A stretch of DNA of 64,000 bases from Begonia masoniana (lineage: Eukaryota; Streptophyta; Magnoliopsida; Cucurbitales; Begoniaceae), in the NCBI GenBank assembly GCA_022432975.1, contig CM039509.1, forward strand, positions 8,619,075 to 8,683,074, given 5' to 3'. The notes below the pieces were generated by a model. That model did no database searches. It was not told the DNA's origin and worked only from the letters and a program-made list of their open reading frames with translations. The position numbers were made by a program, and so were the translations under genes. Positions within the stretch are counted from its first letter, which is position 1; each line of letters starts with the position of its first letter. Shown piece by piece: positions 1 to 11,100 of this stretch.

Positions 1-28
1 GTAACCAAGCAAAGCATGTACAGCTTAG

Positions 29-202
29 CCGAGGAAATACAAGAATTGGGAAGTGGTGTTTATAATTGAGTTTTCTCAAGTCATGAATGGCTTGCTTCTT
101 GGTCTTGGAAAAGATAGGAAAAAGTTGTACCGGTTGAAATTGAAAAGGGAAGATGAAGATCTTATTGAAAAAGTGAAAAATCAATTGAATAATGCAACCT
201 AA
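29..202 (+). other. Possible terminal exon or chance open frame
   Basis: A plus-strand frame is open for 57 codons after an AG at 27-28 and ends at TAA 200-202. The peptide is rich in Lys, Glu and Leu (for example GLGKDRKKLYRLKLKRE), which looks coding-like, but I do not recognise the protein. The same DNA could belong to the flank or long terminal repeat of the minus-strand copia element that begins just to its right. Both readings stay open. Confidence 0.2.
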
Positions 203-289
203 AAGAGTTATATAGCTAGAGTTAATAAACTAGTAAAGTAAATTACTAAAATGACATTGAAGCTAATACATATAAACTAACATCCCCCC

Positions 290-1490
290 TCAAACTCGCA
301 ATGCTACAACTAGAAGCATAGAGAGTTTGTCATAAAAAAAATAGAAGCGTGAAGCGGAGTGAACCTTGGTGAACATATCAGCTATATGTAGTGAGGAAGG
401 AACGAAAGGCAGCGTGATAGTGTCAAGCTGTAGATGATGACGAGTGAGATGACAATCAATCTCAATATGCTTCGTTCTCTCACGAAAGACTGTATTACGT
501 GCAATGTAAATGACACTTTGATTATCACAATAAAGAGCAGTAGGTTGACGAAGAAGAATATTCATATCTCTAAGTAACCAACGTAACCAAACAATCTCAC
601 AGGTGGTGGTAGTCGTGGCATGATACTCAGCTTCTGTGGAAGGCCTAGAGATAACATCTTGTTTCTTACTCTTCCAAGAGATAAGAGAATCTCCAAGAAA
701 AATACAGAAGTCGGTGGTCGACTTACGGTCTGTAAAATCGCTCGCCTAATAAGCATCAGAGTGTGCACACAGCTCTAACGAGGAAGAGGAGAATGTGAAG
801 AACAGCAGCCCAATGAATTGTAGTCAGTGTAGTGACAAATTGATTAACCACGTGCACAACATGAGCAATATCAAGACGAATCACAATAAGGTAAACTAAG
901 CTCCACAATCGTACGGTAGAGACTAGGATCTGGCAAAGAAGAATCATCTGATGGAGAGTACCGAACATTAGTCTCAAGTGGAGTATCTACTATCTTGTTT
1001 TCAATGAGACGTGCACACTTAAATAGATCAGCTATGTACTTTGACTAAGACAATATATAACATTTTGGCGAAGAGGCAACCTCGATGCCTAGAAAGTAGC
1101 GCAGCAAATGTAACACCCGGATAATTTGTAGTTTAAACTTTGTTTTAAACGTGGGATGTGTGAGCCAAGTAGCGCACCGAGTCGAGGTGGATTCGGGGGC
1201 GTTACAGCAAACCTAAGTCTTTCATAGTGAATCAACGAGCTAATTCATACTTCAATTTTCAATTATATCATAATCATTACTAGTAATTATCATGTCATCC
1301 ACATATAAGGATAAAAGTATATGACTTGCACCTGTACATTTGACAAATAAAGCTGAATCATGATTATTAGGACGAAAGCCAAACGAGGTAATCACTGTAG
1401 AGAAATTCTCAAACCAAGCACGTGGTGCTTATTTAAGTCCATAGAGAGCTTTGCAAAATCTACAAAATTCGCCAGGTTGGTGAGTAACTC
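290..1490 (-). pseudogene. copia reverse transcriptase C-terminal part and RNase H
   Basis: The minus strand encodes the second half of a copia reverse transcriptase, including the catalytic YVDD box (LLSLYVDDMIITSND), then LGIEVASSPK and finally RNase H with CDNQSVIYIARN and ERTKHIEIDCHL. Several stops and frame changes break it. A 98-bp insertion sits at 1109-1206. The last 90 codons (290-565) are open and carry the RNase H catalytic CDNQS motif plus the usual HIADMFTK tail of copia polyproteins. No full-length product is possible. Confidence 0.9.
1109..1206. mobile_element. 98-bp LTR-like insertion with 5-bp TSD
   Basis: The segment begins TGTAACACCCGG and ends GGGGGCGTTACA, the terminal signature of the gypsy LTRs elsewhere in this window, and is flanked by gcaaa at 1104-1108 and 1207-1211. 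It interrupts copia RT coding. It holds a GTTTAAAC...TTTTAAAC inverted stretch. The length is far below a normal gypsy LTR, so it is either a TRIM/SMART-like solo LTR or a deleted LTR. Confidence 0.75.
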
Positions 1491-1506
1491 CAGGAGGAGG
1501 CTGATA

Positions 1507-1848
1507 TATACCCTGTAATCTGAGTTCCAGAACAATCACCAAACACACAAATATAGATTGTACTAAAAACATCAACAACAAAGTTCCAACATTGAAGGGA
1601 GTTCGAGAGCCCTCATCTCTCCACTCTACTTATTTTCCCACACCTTCTAACTGCCCCCCCCCCCCCCCCCCCTCCTCACTCCCTGTATAAACTCCTACTC
1701 TCAACTGAATTTAACATCTAATTTCTTTTTTTACCCCTATTAGTTTATAAGAAATATAACTTAAAGTATAAAAATACATAAGAAAAACATATCTATGCTC
1801 TTGCTTGATCTCGTTTCCTCCTTGCATATGTGAATTGAAATGGTAGGT
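1507..1848. other. Unassigned insertion in copia RT with a C20 tract
   Basis: On the minus strand the copia frame leaves after EEVYM (near 1850) and resumes at PPPGVTHQPG (near 1495). The roughly 340 bp between them is AT-rich, is not copia coding, and contains about 20 consecutive C at 1653-1672. I see no terminal inverted repeats or clear TSD and cannot assign a class. Confidence 0.45.
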
Positions 1849-2597
1849 TCCTATCAGAGGCACCATATAGACTTCTTCTTTAAGATCACCATTTAAGAAG
1901 GTATTCTTGACATCCATCTGAGATATTTTCCATCGACGAACAGTGGCAACAACAATCATTATTCAAACGATGGTCATTTTAGAACCATCGACTAAAGTTT
2001 CCTCATAAGCCATGTCATACTTTTGAGAGTGACCTTTAGCAACAAGACGAGCTTTGTACCGTTCAATAGAACCATCAGATTTTGTTTTGATCTTAAAAAC
2101 CCAACGAGATCCAATAGCGCGTTTCCCAGGTGACATCGATACCATATCCCAAGTATGAGTCTGATGTAGAGCAGTTAATTCCTCGGCCATAGCATTCTTA
2201 CAAAGAGGGTTACCAACATCTTCTTTATAAGACAAATGCTCAAAACGATGATGAATAGACGTAACAAAATAGGCAAAAGAACTAGAATAACAAGAATAAG
2301 CAAAATTAGTAATTTAGTTGACTTACAAGGACGAGTAGACTGACGAATATGATTTTTCGCAATCTCTTGAGATGATTGAGCAGTTACAGGAGGGAGAGGA
2401 GTCACAGATGTCCCATAGATCAAGTTACCAGATTCAGTGGAGCTGGTAGGAGTATAAATAGCCGTGGGGGAGGCTTCAGTCATTGTCGGTACTGAAGGGA
2501 TCAATGCGTATAAGATCTGCATGAGTGATATTGTGCTGGGCAAAGGGTACAGAGAAGAAAGGAATATGTTCAAGAAACACAACATGACAAAAGACAT
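1711..2597 (-). pseudogene. copia reverse transcriptase N-terminal part
   Basis: Minus-strand coding fragments give the entry to the copia RT domain: AMAEELTALHQTHTWDMV, then GSRWVFKIKTKSDGSIERYK and YKARLVAKGHSQ, then SQMDVKNTFLNGDLKEEVYM. These are standard Ty1/copia RT motifs. The stretch between integrase and RT is low complexity and rich in Ser, Thr and Pro, as usual. The reading frame changes between 1963 and 2235, so the polyprotein is broken. Confidence 0.88.
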
Positions 2598-2618
2598 ACA
2601 ACTTTTGCACTGACTGGA

Positions 2619-3615
2619 TCAAAATAACGATATCCCTTTGTGATCAACACCATAACCAAGAAATACACATAAAGCAGATCGAGAGGACAATTTATCACGC
2701 TCGATATGTGGTCGAAGAACAAAACAAGTACAACTAAAAACACGTAAAGAGGAATAGTCAGGAGCACGACCATATAGTTTTTGAAAGGGAAACAAACTTG
2801 AATTGTGAGAAGTTGGTATCCTATTGATCATGTGAGTAGTAGTAAAGACCTCTTCTCCCCAAAAGACACTAGGAATATCCGCAAACAATAAAAAAACATT
2901 GGCTATCTCAACAAGATGTCTATGCTTTCTCTCTACAATCTCAGTTTGTTGAGGTATTTTTTGACCCGAGGTTTGATGAATAGTATCTTCATACGCAAGT
3001 AAACAGAAAAAAACATTAAAGTGTATTCACCCCCAAATCACAACGAAAACACTTGATAATAGCCGAATGCTGAGTTTTGACAAGAGTTTTAAAGTTATTG
3101 AAGATGATAAGATACTCCGACCTGCATTTCATAAGATAAATCCAAGTATAACGAGTGCAATCATCAATAAAAGACACATAATATCGTGAACCCCATTTTG
3201 TAGTAATAGGAGAAGGTCCCCACACATTAGAATGAACAAGATCAAAAAGATTATGAGAAAAAGATAGGCTTTTATTGAAAGGTAATGCAGTCAATTTTGC
3301 TAGTTTGCAACCACTACAATCAGAAATATCATGACTTTTTAAAATTCCTAATGCTCCAGACGAAGCTAAGAATTGTAATCGAGATGCTGAAACATGACTC
3401 AAACGAGTATGCCATAAGTAAAAATCAGAAGACAAACGATTCAAACAAAATGATGACAAATCGACACTAAAAGCTACAACATCAGGTAGTTGGAGTTGAT
3501 CTAAGACATAAAGAACCCCTTTCCTACGGCCTATCCCAATTACCTTATGAGATCGCGGGTCCTGCACACAACAATTGGATAAAGAAAAGAAAATTAAATA
3601 GCCAGATGCACACAA
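2619..3615 (-). pseudogene. copia GAG-pre-integrase and integrase
   Basis: From the right, the GAG-pre-integrase domain shows LWHTRLSHVSASRLQFL and the zinc-binding CSGCKLAKLTALPF. The integrase core then starts DLVHSNVWGPSP...YYVSFIDDCTRYTWIYLM. The distal part (2619-2888) keeps MINRIPTSHN, PFQKLYGRAPDYSSLRVFSC and the following copia-type block. A frame break and lost sequence lie between 2888 and 3016. The family role is strand transfer of the element DNA; this copy is inactive. Confidence 0.9.
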
Positions 3616-4009
3616 TTAACTAACAAAAATGAGATTGATGATAAAATTAAAAATATAATAAACATCAGGAAGTGACAAACAAGGTGTATTAACAGAACCT
3701 ATACCTACTAATGACATTGGAGTACCATCAGCAGTCACAAACAGATAAAGACGTATTGTGAGACAAAGAGACAAAAAATGACAAGTCCGGTGACATATGA
3801 TGAGAAGCTCCAGAATCTAAGATCCACAATGAGGAAGATATACCGGATGTACCAGAGGATGATAAACCTACATTGCTGGACTGAGGAGGTCGATATATCC
3901 ATTGTTGCGATGAATTACCAGATTTTCTTGAAGAATTCTAAGTCTGCTGAGGTTGCTGTGATTTTTCTTTGCTCAACAATAGCGAACATTGAACCTTTCA
4001 GTGACCCTT

Positions 4010-4680
4010 CTATTTGCAAAAGACACATTCATCATGGGAAACCTTCCGGTTCATTCTGTTTTGGTTATTAGACTGAGGACGTTGAGATGCCGCAAAAATA
4101 TATGGAGTATTCGGTGTGATAGCCCTCTTATGAGTTTGGGACTTGAGTTGAACCTCCGTAGTTAACAACTTATTCACCACCGAATCAACAGAAGATAATG
4201 GACTACGGTGGAGTATAGACCCACACAACCTCTCAAAGCCATTACGAAGTGCCATAAACAAATTGAACCAAGCGTTGTTCTTCTTTACGAGCGACATACG
4301 GTGGGAATACTCATAGCTTAGAGATTCTGTTAGCGCTAATTGATCCCACAATGTTGACCATGAGGAATAAAAATCTTGAACACTCATATCCTTCTGCTGA
4401 AGCGCATGAATGTCAGTTTCCAATTGATACTATTTGCAAAATTAGATTGCGTGTACAAACGAGCCAAATGATCCCAAACCTCCTTTGCAGTCTCATATTT
4501 CGCCAACTGAGCTCCGATTGAGTGTGTCACAGAGTTATTTACCCACGTAATTATTTTTGAATTATTAGCCTCCCAAATATCAAGAGAATTGACATAGTCT
4601 CCGACATTTGGGTATGAAGGCTGAACACGAGCTCCAGTAATATATCCCCACATCGATTTGCCTCGCAAGAAATTTTTCAT
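4010..4680 (-). pseudogene. copia gag (UBN2-type)
   Basis: Two overlapping minus-strand frames give a plant copia gag. The first has LAKYETAKEVWDHLARLYTQ; the second has DIHALQQKDMSVQDFYSSWS, then FMALRNGFERL, and ends CVFCK at the start of a CCHC knuckle. One frameshift near 4400 separates them. The likely start codon is at 4678-4680, only 16 bp inside the LTR inserted at 4697. Confidence 0.85.
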
Positions 4681-4696
4681 AACATAGCTTAATACG

Positions 4697-6384
4697 TGTA
4701 GCGGCCCTTATCCGTACCGTTAAATTTTCCATATAAATTTTTCTTTTCTAACCCTCATAAAATTTTGGAAATTTTGGCTTCACTCTAAATTGAAGTCTCA
4801 GGTTCTTGAAATCGTTTAAAATCATTGAATAAAACTATGAATTAAGCTGAGGAATAAATACAATGCAAAATGCCGAGGGCAAACGTGTCCAAAACAAGAA
4901 AACAAGGGGCGATCGATTGGCCATTTGACAGCCGATCGATCAGCCCTTGCACAGCCGATCGATCGCCCCTCTTTTTGGCGATCGATCGGCTGCCGGTTTG
5001 GAATTGTTCCAAAGCGAAGCCTGCAGGAGCCGTTCGTTCGCTCCCTTTTTGGTGAACAATCGAGTAACTCTCTGGTTTTCCAGAGAATTCTACGTTCGAT
5101 CGCCCCTCTTCTAGCGATCGAACGGCTTGCTCTCTGGAAATTCGATTCCAGAGAGCTGCTCCATTTCCCTTCACTGCCCACTTCAACATTCTTCCTCCCC
5201 TTTTCTTTTATCTCATCCCCATCAACTCCTAATACTATACCAACACTTCATTCATCATAACAAAACACCATTACCCTCACATTTCTTTAGTTCATCAAAA
5301 TCTCGAGACTACACAGAACCGTTAGAAAACGTAGTGAAATTTCATAAAAATGAACTGCGTGGTTCCGTTTAAAAACTAAACATTTTCCTCTGTTTGAAAA
5401 TATCAAAAACACAACAAAATACTATCAATCCTCCAAAACACTATACATTATCAATCTAGTTGCCAAACATCCTAAAATGAGTTATCTAACTCTAACACAC
5501 CCAAAATACCTATACAACTTTCCCCCACGGGTCAAAATAGCGTCGACTGCGCAGCGCACTCCCACGGACCATCCTTCATCAACCTGCTCATGCGTTGGGT
5601 GGAGGAATATCATCCTCACCTGTTTTGAAGTCACCTACACCATAGAAATAACCTATGAGCTAAAGGCTCAATAAATCTACGTAAATGAAAATGTATGCCA
5701 TGCGTGCGGGGTTCATAAAATCATGCATCATTTTCATTTTTTAGTTACATAGCATGGGTGTCACCGGGGGTTTACTCTCACCAGATGGAGAGGGCACAAT
5801 TTGCGGTTAGATAGCCCTTTCCATCTACCGGGGGGGAAAACATGCTCCTCCTCTCAGGACAGCCATGTCTGAACCCTACCCTGACATGACCGTAATTACA
5901 TACATTCATATCTTTCATTAGTCGTTTCTTTTCATGAAAACATATGCGGAAATTCATTTTTCGTGCTAGTTCGTAAAACAAGATGCATGAACATAGATCG
6001 TACATTAAAAGTAAGAAAACATAGAACAATACATAAAAAGAACCTAGGAAAGCATTCTAATACACAATCAACCGAAACTACCCATCCGACCCACACTAAA
6101 ATAACATCATCACCAAATATCCTTGATCGATAAACACTGCTATGGTGTAGGCCGGATCGACCAAGCGAGTCGTGAAGACTTACCTCGCGTCCGTAGCACA
6201 CCGAGCTCCATTCATGAGCGTTGTTCACCTAAAACATTACACAATACACGACATTAAACTGAGCCTAAATCATCGAACCTTGAAAACTAACGAAACTCCT
6301 AGCTAAAGGAAATTTCCTAAAACTCTATCTTAACTTATTGAGGCATTTATCCAGCAATTTACGCTCAAGAACATCTAAGCTGAG
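4697..6384 (-). mobile_element. Truncated F1 (Tekay-like) LTR
   Basis: On the plus strand it starts TGTAGCGGCCCTTATCCGTACC, the edge shared by all F1 LTRs here. It then has GATCGATC-centred palindromes (4910-5130), the block CACGGGTCAAAATAGCG (5527), the TGGAGAGG hairpin (5784-5824) and the GTGTAGGCC...GACTTACCT block (6148-6190). It breaks off near 6366-6384, where a TRIM-like sequence begins, so the other edge and TSD are missing. F1 LTRs read TGTAACACC... in their sense direction, which is minus here. Confidence 0.8.
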
Positions 6385-6688
6385 TGTAGGCAAATCCTGG
6401 ACTCGAGAATAGGCAAATCCCGGGTCGTAAAGAGGGGGTCGTCATAATCCCACATTGCTTGGAGAAGTATATGGAAATGAAATATATGTAAGGAAAACCT
6501 CCCAAGATAGTAAGACGCGTTTTGGAGAACAATTGACAACGATCCTATAAGAACTCCGAAGTTAAAAGTACTTCGGCAAGAGTAGTACCAGGTTGGGTGA
6601 CCGACTGAGAAGTCCTCGTCAAACAAAGCCGTGAGAGGAGGATATTGGGCTACGGCCCAATCCCCAGAGCGGACAATATCTTACTGGA
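6385..6688 (+). mobile_element. Cassandra-type TRIM LTR piece
   Basis: The segment joins a 5S rRNA-like block to the flanking motifs GTCATAATCCCACATTGC, CAAGATAGTAAGACGCGTTTT, AAAGCCGTGAG and AGAGCGGACAATATC, which in plants mark terminal repeats of Cassandra-like TRIM retrotransposons. The start at TGTAGG 6385 is the best TG edge; the end is not resolved. Cassandra carries a 5S-derived Pol III promoter inside its LTR. No internal domain or second LTR is seen, so this is a solo LTR or fragment. Confidence 0.65.
6536..6620 (+). ncRNA. 5S rRNA-like sequence inside the TRIM
   Basis: It matches the 3' two thirds of plant 5S rRNA: AGAACTCCGAAGTTAA, then a diverged GCAAGAGTAGTACCAGG and TGGGTGACC...GAAGTCCTCGT. 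The part that holds the Pol III internal control region (box A/IE/box C) is present with substitutions. The 5' third of 5S is absent or unrecognisable, so this is not a functional rRNA gene. Confidence 0.75.
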
Positions 6689-6866
6689 AAAATTGGTCAT
6701 TATAAAAACTCTTTTGAGAAAAAACTCAAAGCCAATACTTTCTGAAGAAAACTAAGAATCGGGAAGGTGATTGAGTACAAACCCACACTCTTTGAATTGA
6801 TGTAGTTATTGAATAAGCCACATAACTTATTAATTTAAAGTACATTGATTTCCTTCTTAATAATAA

Positions 6867-7031
6867 GAGTAATACTATGTTTACCCTATTAAAATACTCG
6901 CTGACGTGTTAAGCAATGATTGATACAATAATGTAATAAATTATAAATAATTAATTAATTACATTATTTGCATCATATATTGTTTAATACGTCATTGAAT
7001 ATTTTAAGAAGGTAAACATAATATTATTCTC
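6867..7031. mobile_element. AT-rich MITE with 19-21 bp terminal inverted repeats
   Basis: Left end GAGTAATACTATGTTTACC (6867-6885) is the near-perfect inverse of the right end (7011-7031, GGTAAACATAATATTATTCTC). The 165-bp element is AT-rich with a central ATTAATTAATTA. Flanks are ttaataataa and ataataatt, compatible with an AT-rich TSD whose exact length is ambiguous. No coding capacity. Confidence 0.7.
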
Positions 7032-7100
7032 ATAATAATTAAAGTAGAGGGGCCTTTGAAAGATTGGTGACCCACTTGGTCAACGAAAAGAGAGTGAGTG

Positions 7101-7201
7101 TGCGTTGAATAATGATTGGTGTAATTAATATAATAATTATAAATAACTAATTAATTAGAACAATTATTGTTTTGACACTTCACCAAATATTTTAAAATAT
7201 T
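7101..7201. repeat. Diverged second copy of the same MITE
   Basis: The order of blocks (GTTGAATAATGATTGGT, AATTATAAATAACTAATTAATTA, CATTGA/CACCAAATATTTTAA) parallels 6900-7000 of the intact MITE with many substitutions. The terminal inverted repeats are lost. Confidence 0.5.
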
Positions 7202-8127
7202 AGAATAATAAATGTAACATTATTTATTTTTAATTTATTTATTAACACTAGATTTCTAATTTATTATTGATAACATTTTTCTAATTTCTAAAAAAAACCA
7301 ACACGTGACTATATTTTATTTAAGTCATTTATTGACTTTAATAAAAAAAATAAGAAAAGTACTATTTTACCCTTAAAGAACTGTATGTAAAGTAGAGAAG
7401 GCAACCGTAGAGAAGTTGCTTCATCTGCGCATTGTGAAGGAGTCCACCGTTTTGTTCAAGAAATTGACTTCTATCTCTTCTTACAAGAAACCACCGCGAA
7501 ACTTCCCTTCTTCCATGACCAAGTCCACTTCTAACCCCCTCCGGCCACCTTGTCTTGCTCTTTTCTCCCCTTTCCGACTGCTTTTCTCTTTCTCTTCGGA
7601 CTAGGGCCGGATCTTTCACTTCCTCTGTATGTTCTCTCCTTGTCTATTTTTCTTTTTCTTCTTTCTCCCTTTTTATCACTTTCTATTTTTGATTGTGTGT
7701 TGGAATCTCCATAGCTTTTTGTTATTGTCTTACTCGTGGTATGTTGTTTACTGATTTTTATAAGGCTTCAATTTGGTCTATCCGACTTAGGATGAACACA
7801 CTTTGGTCATTTTTGATGAATGAATTTACCTTTTGGAAGTATAATTGAGACAGGACAAGTCCTCGGGGTCATGTCTATGTAGGGATTTGGGTAATATTGA
7901 TGTCAGTTACTTTTATATTAACTTTCTGCTTTTCTGCTGCAAATTTGCTATTTAGATGTCGTTCAAATTCCCTGAGATGAAAAGCAAAGTGTTTTAGTTT
8001 GAAAATTCTGCAGATTATCCATTTCAGGTAGTGATTGTTGAGAAAATTGCCGTATATGAAGAAGCTACTGAGTATCGCTGCAGATTTATAGTTCAATTGC
8101 ATATTTGGATTTTGGTTGTCAATTATC
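7202..8127 (+). promoter_or_regulatory. Upstream and leader region of the CNGC gene
   Basis: No gene is visible. 7202-7370 is AT-rich. 7410-7610 is pyrimidine-rich and could be a 5' leader exon; an open stretch there has no recognisable protein. Start of transcription and any leader intron cannot be placed from sequence alone. Confidence 0.35.
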
Positions 8128-11100
8128 ATGGGTTATCCACCGGAGAAATCTGTGAGGTCAGTTTAGAAATTATATTTCATTATTTCTTAAATTTGTGGTT
8201 ATTGTTGAAGGACTGAATCACATTATAAAAAGGGTGCCAAATACGTTTAAAAATACATTTTCTTTCATTCACAAATAAATGAAGATATGAAGTAAATGTC
8301 TCTTTTATGGCCCTTTTGAAATTGCTTTGATGAAGTTACCAGGAGTGAGATTGTGGTTTTTGGATATAAGCATTGTGTTTTTGGTCCTCTTACTATTATT
8401 ATGTGCTATCTCACACCTATTTTCTTTCGTTGATACTGATGACACACAATTTACTATTATTATGTTTCTATTATAAGGATTGACGCACAAATGAAAGTGT
8501 ATCTTGGAACCTGGTAATAAACGGGTGGTCAAAATCTTCATTCATGTGGACATAACACATCATAATGTTCGCTATCCAACCGCATTTTTACCCCTTTGCT
8601 TTTTTGGTCTGCACTTACTCTTACATTGCCATGTTTATTTAAATACTAAGGAATTATACATTGCCAGCACTTCTATTTCAGTAGTAGGTAGCAGAGTTAG
8701 TGCTCTTACCCATGCATGCTTCATGATTCATTGACTACAGTCATTCATACGTCACACTCAGATCTATGTGCCATTTCAGGTTTCAGAATTGGAATTCTGA
8801 GAAAACTACTGGTGAGTTATTTTTCACTGATGGCGGAACAAATTCAGAAAAGATCATTATTAGGGATAGATCAGTTTCAGAAAAGCTTCAAACAGGGTTT
8901 GAATCGGGGGCAAACAGATTTATAAGAATAAAGAAATCATTGAGATCATCTTCATTTAATAAATTCGTGGCCAAAGGCTTAGGTTCTGGAAATAAATTTC
9001 TTGATCCACAGGGACCTTTCCTGCAGAAATGGAACAAGATATTTGTACTGTCTTGTCTAATTGCAGTTTCACTGGATCCGTTGTTCTTTTATGTTCCTGT
9101 GATTAATGACTCGGAGAAGTGTCTTTGGTTGGATCAAAGGATGGAAATTATAGCCATTATCCTACGATCATTTACTGACATATTCTATGTAGTACATATT
9201 ATTTTTCAATTTCATACTGGGTTTATTGCTCCCTCTTCCCGAGTATTTGGCAGGGGTGTTTTGGTTGAAGATTCTTGGGAAATAGCCAAGAGGTACCTGT
9301 CATCATACTTTCTAATCGATATTCTTGCAGTCCTCCCTCTACCTCAGGTGGGAATGGCTCTACTTCTGAAAATTTTTACTTCTGAAAATGATTGGAGCAT
9401 TTTGAAAGAAATTGATCATTCTTGTTTGTGAATTATCTTAAATTCATTGTTTAGTTATGAAAAATTTCGTTTCTTTCCCTTATTTATATAGGACACCGAA
9501 GAGTTTGACATCATGGCCTTTATTCAAGTGTATTCGCAATTTAGGATTGAAGTTATTTGATAACCTTAAGATGAATTGTTGAAAATTCATGTGCTGTTTA
9601 GATCTAGTGCTTCTTTTTTTATCTCCTTTCTTGTTCTATATTGAATTCCTAAGTTGTTCTATGTTCAGGTGATTATTTTAATAGTCATTCCAAAATTAGG
9701 AGGCTCAAGATCGTTGAATACGAAGAATTTATTGAAATTTGTTGTCCTCTTTCAATATATTCCGAGGATTCTTAGAATTTATCCGCTATACAAAGAAGTT
9801 ACAAGGACCTCTGGCATTCTAACTGAGACTGCATGGGCTGGAGCTGCATTTAATCTGTTACTTTACATGCTAGCAAGCCACGTAAGTTTGGATTTCTATC
9901 CGGACTTGTTTGTAGGATATAAAAGCTATTTAAATCTGGTACACCGTAGGCCTTTATTTCTTATCAAACTCTTTAAAACTATAAATAGCAAATGGCACTA
10001 GATAAATTTCATTTAAGACAGCAAAATTATACTTGGCCGGGTTGAAACTTATGTGATTAATCCAAGGCATGTAATTAGTAGAAGAGTGCAAGCTAGATTT
10101 CTGAATGAAAATCTCGCTAGTGTATGTATATTGCTTTAATAGTTAGTCTATCTTGATTTTATGGGAGGTTTTCTTAATAATGTTATACTCTTTCAGGTCA
10201 CTATGGAACAGGATTTCATTCTTTTATGCTCTCATTTTGGATTTTCATTTGAAACTGTTTTGAGATGAACAAATAAGCAAATTGGCCAACAAGTACAAAG
10301 TAATTATTTGACTAATGCAGATGTATCGTAAACTGAAGTGAAACTCATTTAATGTGTGTTATAGGTGCTTGGAGCATTCTGGTATCTGGTTTCCATTGAA
10401 CGAGAAACCACCTGCTGGCAACAAGCTTGCCGGAATCAGACTGGCTGTATTCTTGATTCATTGTATTGTGATTGGAAGAGTCCTCAAGTAAATTTATTTC
10501 TGAATACATCTTGCCCAATTCAAGACCCAGACAAGAAAAAATTTGATTTTGGAATATTCCTTGATGCTCTTCAATCTGGCGTTGTTGAGTCCATGGATTT
10601 TCCACAGAAGTTCTGTTACTGTTTCTGGTGGGGACTGAGAAATTTGAGGTGTGCAGTGCTCATATCTTCCTTGTTCTTAAATTTTCAACAATTCTGAAGT
10701 GTTTTTAAAAAAAATCTGATATGATTATCTTAGTCTGATTTGTTAGATTTTCTTTTACAATTTACAGATAACATATTTTTGAAACAAGATCACTATCATA
10801 CTTTCTTTTACGTTGTTTTGTTAAGGACTTTGCTTTTTGGGTTGTTTGTTGTTTGGGTGATCATTTGAATGACTTGTGGTTTAGTGTTTTATATTGAATC
10901 CTTAAGTGTTATTTTCTTGATCATTTGCTAAGATTATTATTAATCTATATTCTGGTTTGTAACTTTAACTAAGGTATTTTTCTAGAATATGTTATTAATC
11001 AGTCATCAATAGTATATTGTTTTTTATGTGCAGGCAATTGTATCAGAAAGCGGATGATTCGATTTTCTTCACTTTTTTTTTGCTTAATGGTGATCTAAAT

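Larger units (their letters stand above)
203..4696 (-). mobile_element. Decayed Ty1/copia LTR retrotransposon
   Basis: Read on the minus strand the domain order is gag, GAG-pre-integrase, integrase, reverse transcriptase, RNase H, which is Ty1/copia order. At the right, 4010-4680 encodes a gag/UBN2-type protein that ends at the start of a zinc knuckle. The coding is split by frameshifts and stops and two insertions interrupt the RT part. The polypurine tract (minus-strand GAGGGGGGA) lies at 283-291 and the 3' LTR starts with TGTTAG at 282, running left with a TATA-like GCTATATAA; its outer end is not resolved. The 5' side is cut by a gypsy-type LTR at 4697, so the 5' LTR is not seen. Not functional as it stands. 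Confidence 0.9.

Noticed and set aside
4870..5189. Open frames rich in Arg, Ser, Asp and Ile in GATC palindrome clusters (also near 28300, 29250, 50250 and 38100)
   Set aside because: They arise from the palindromic repeats in several frames and on both strands, with no known domain.
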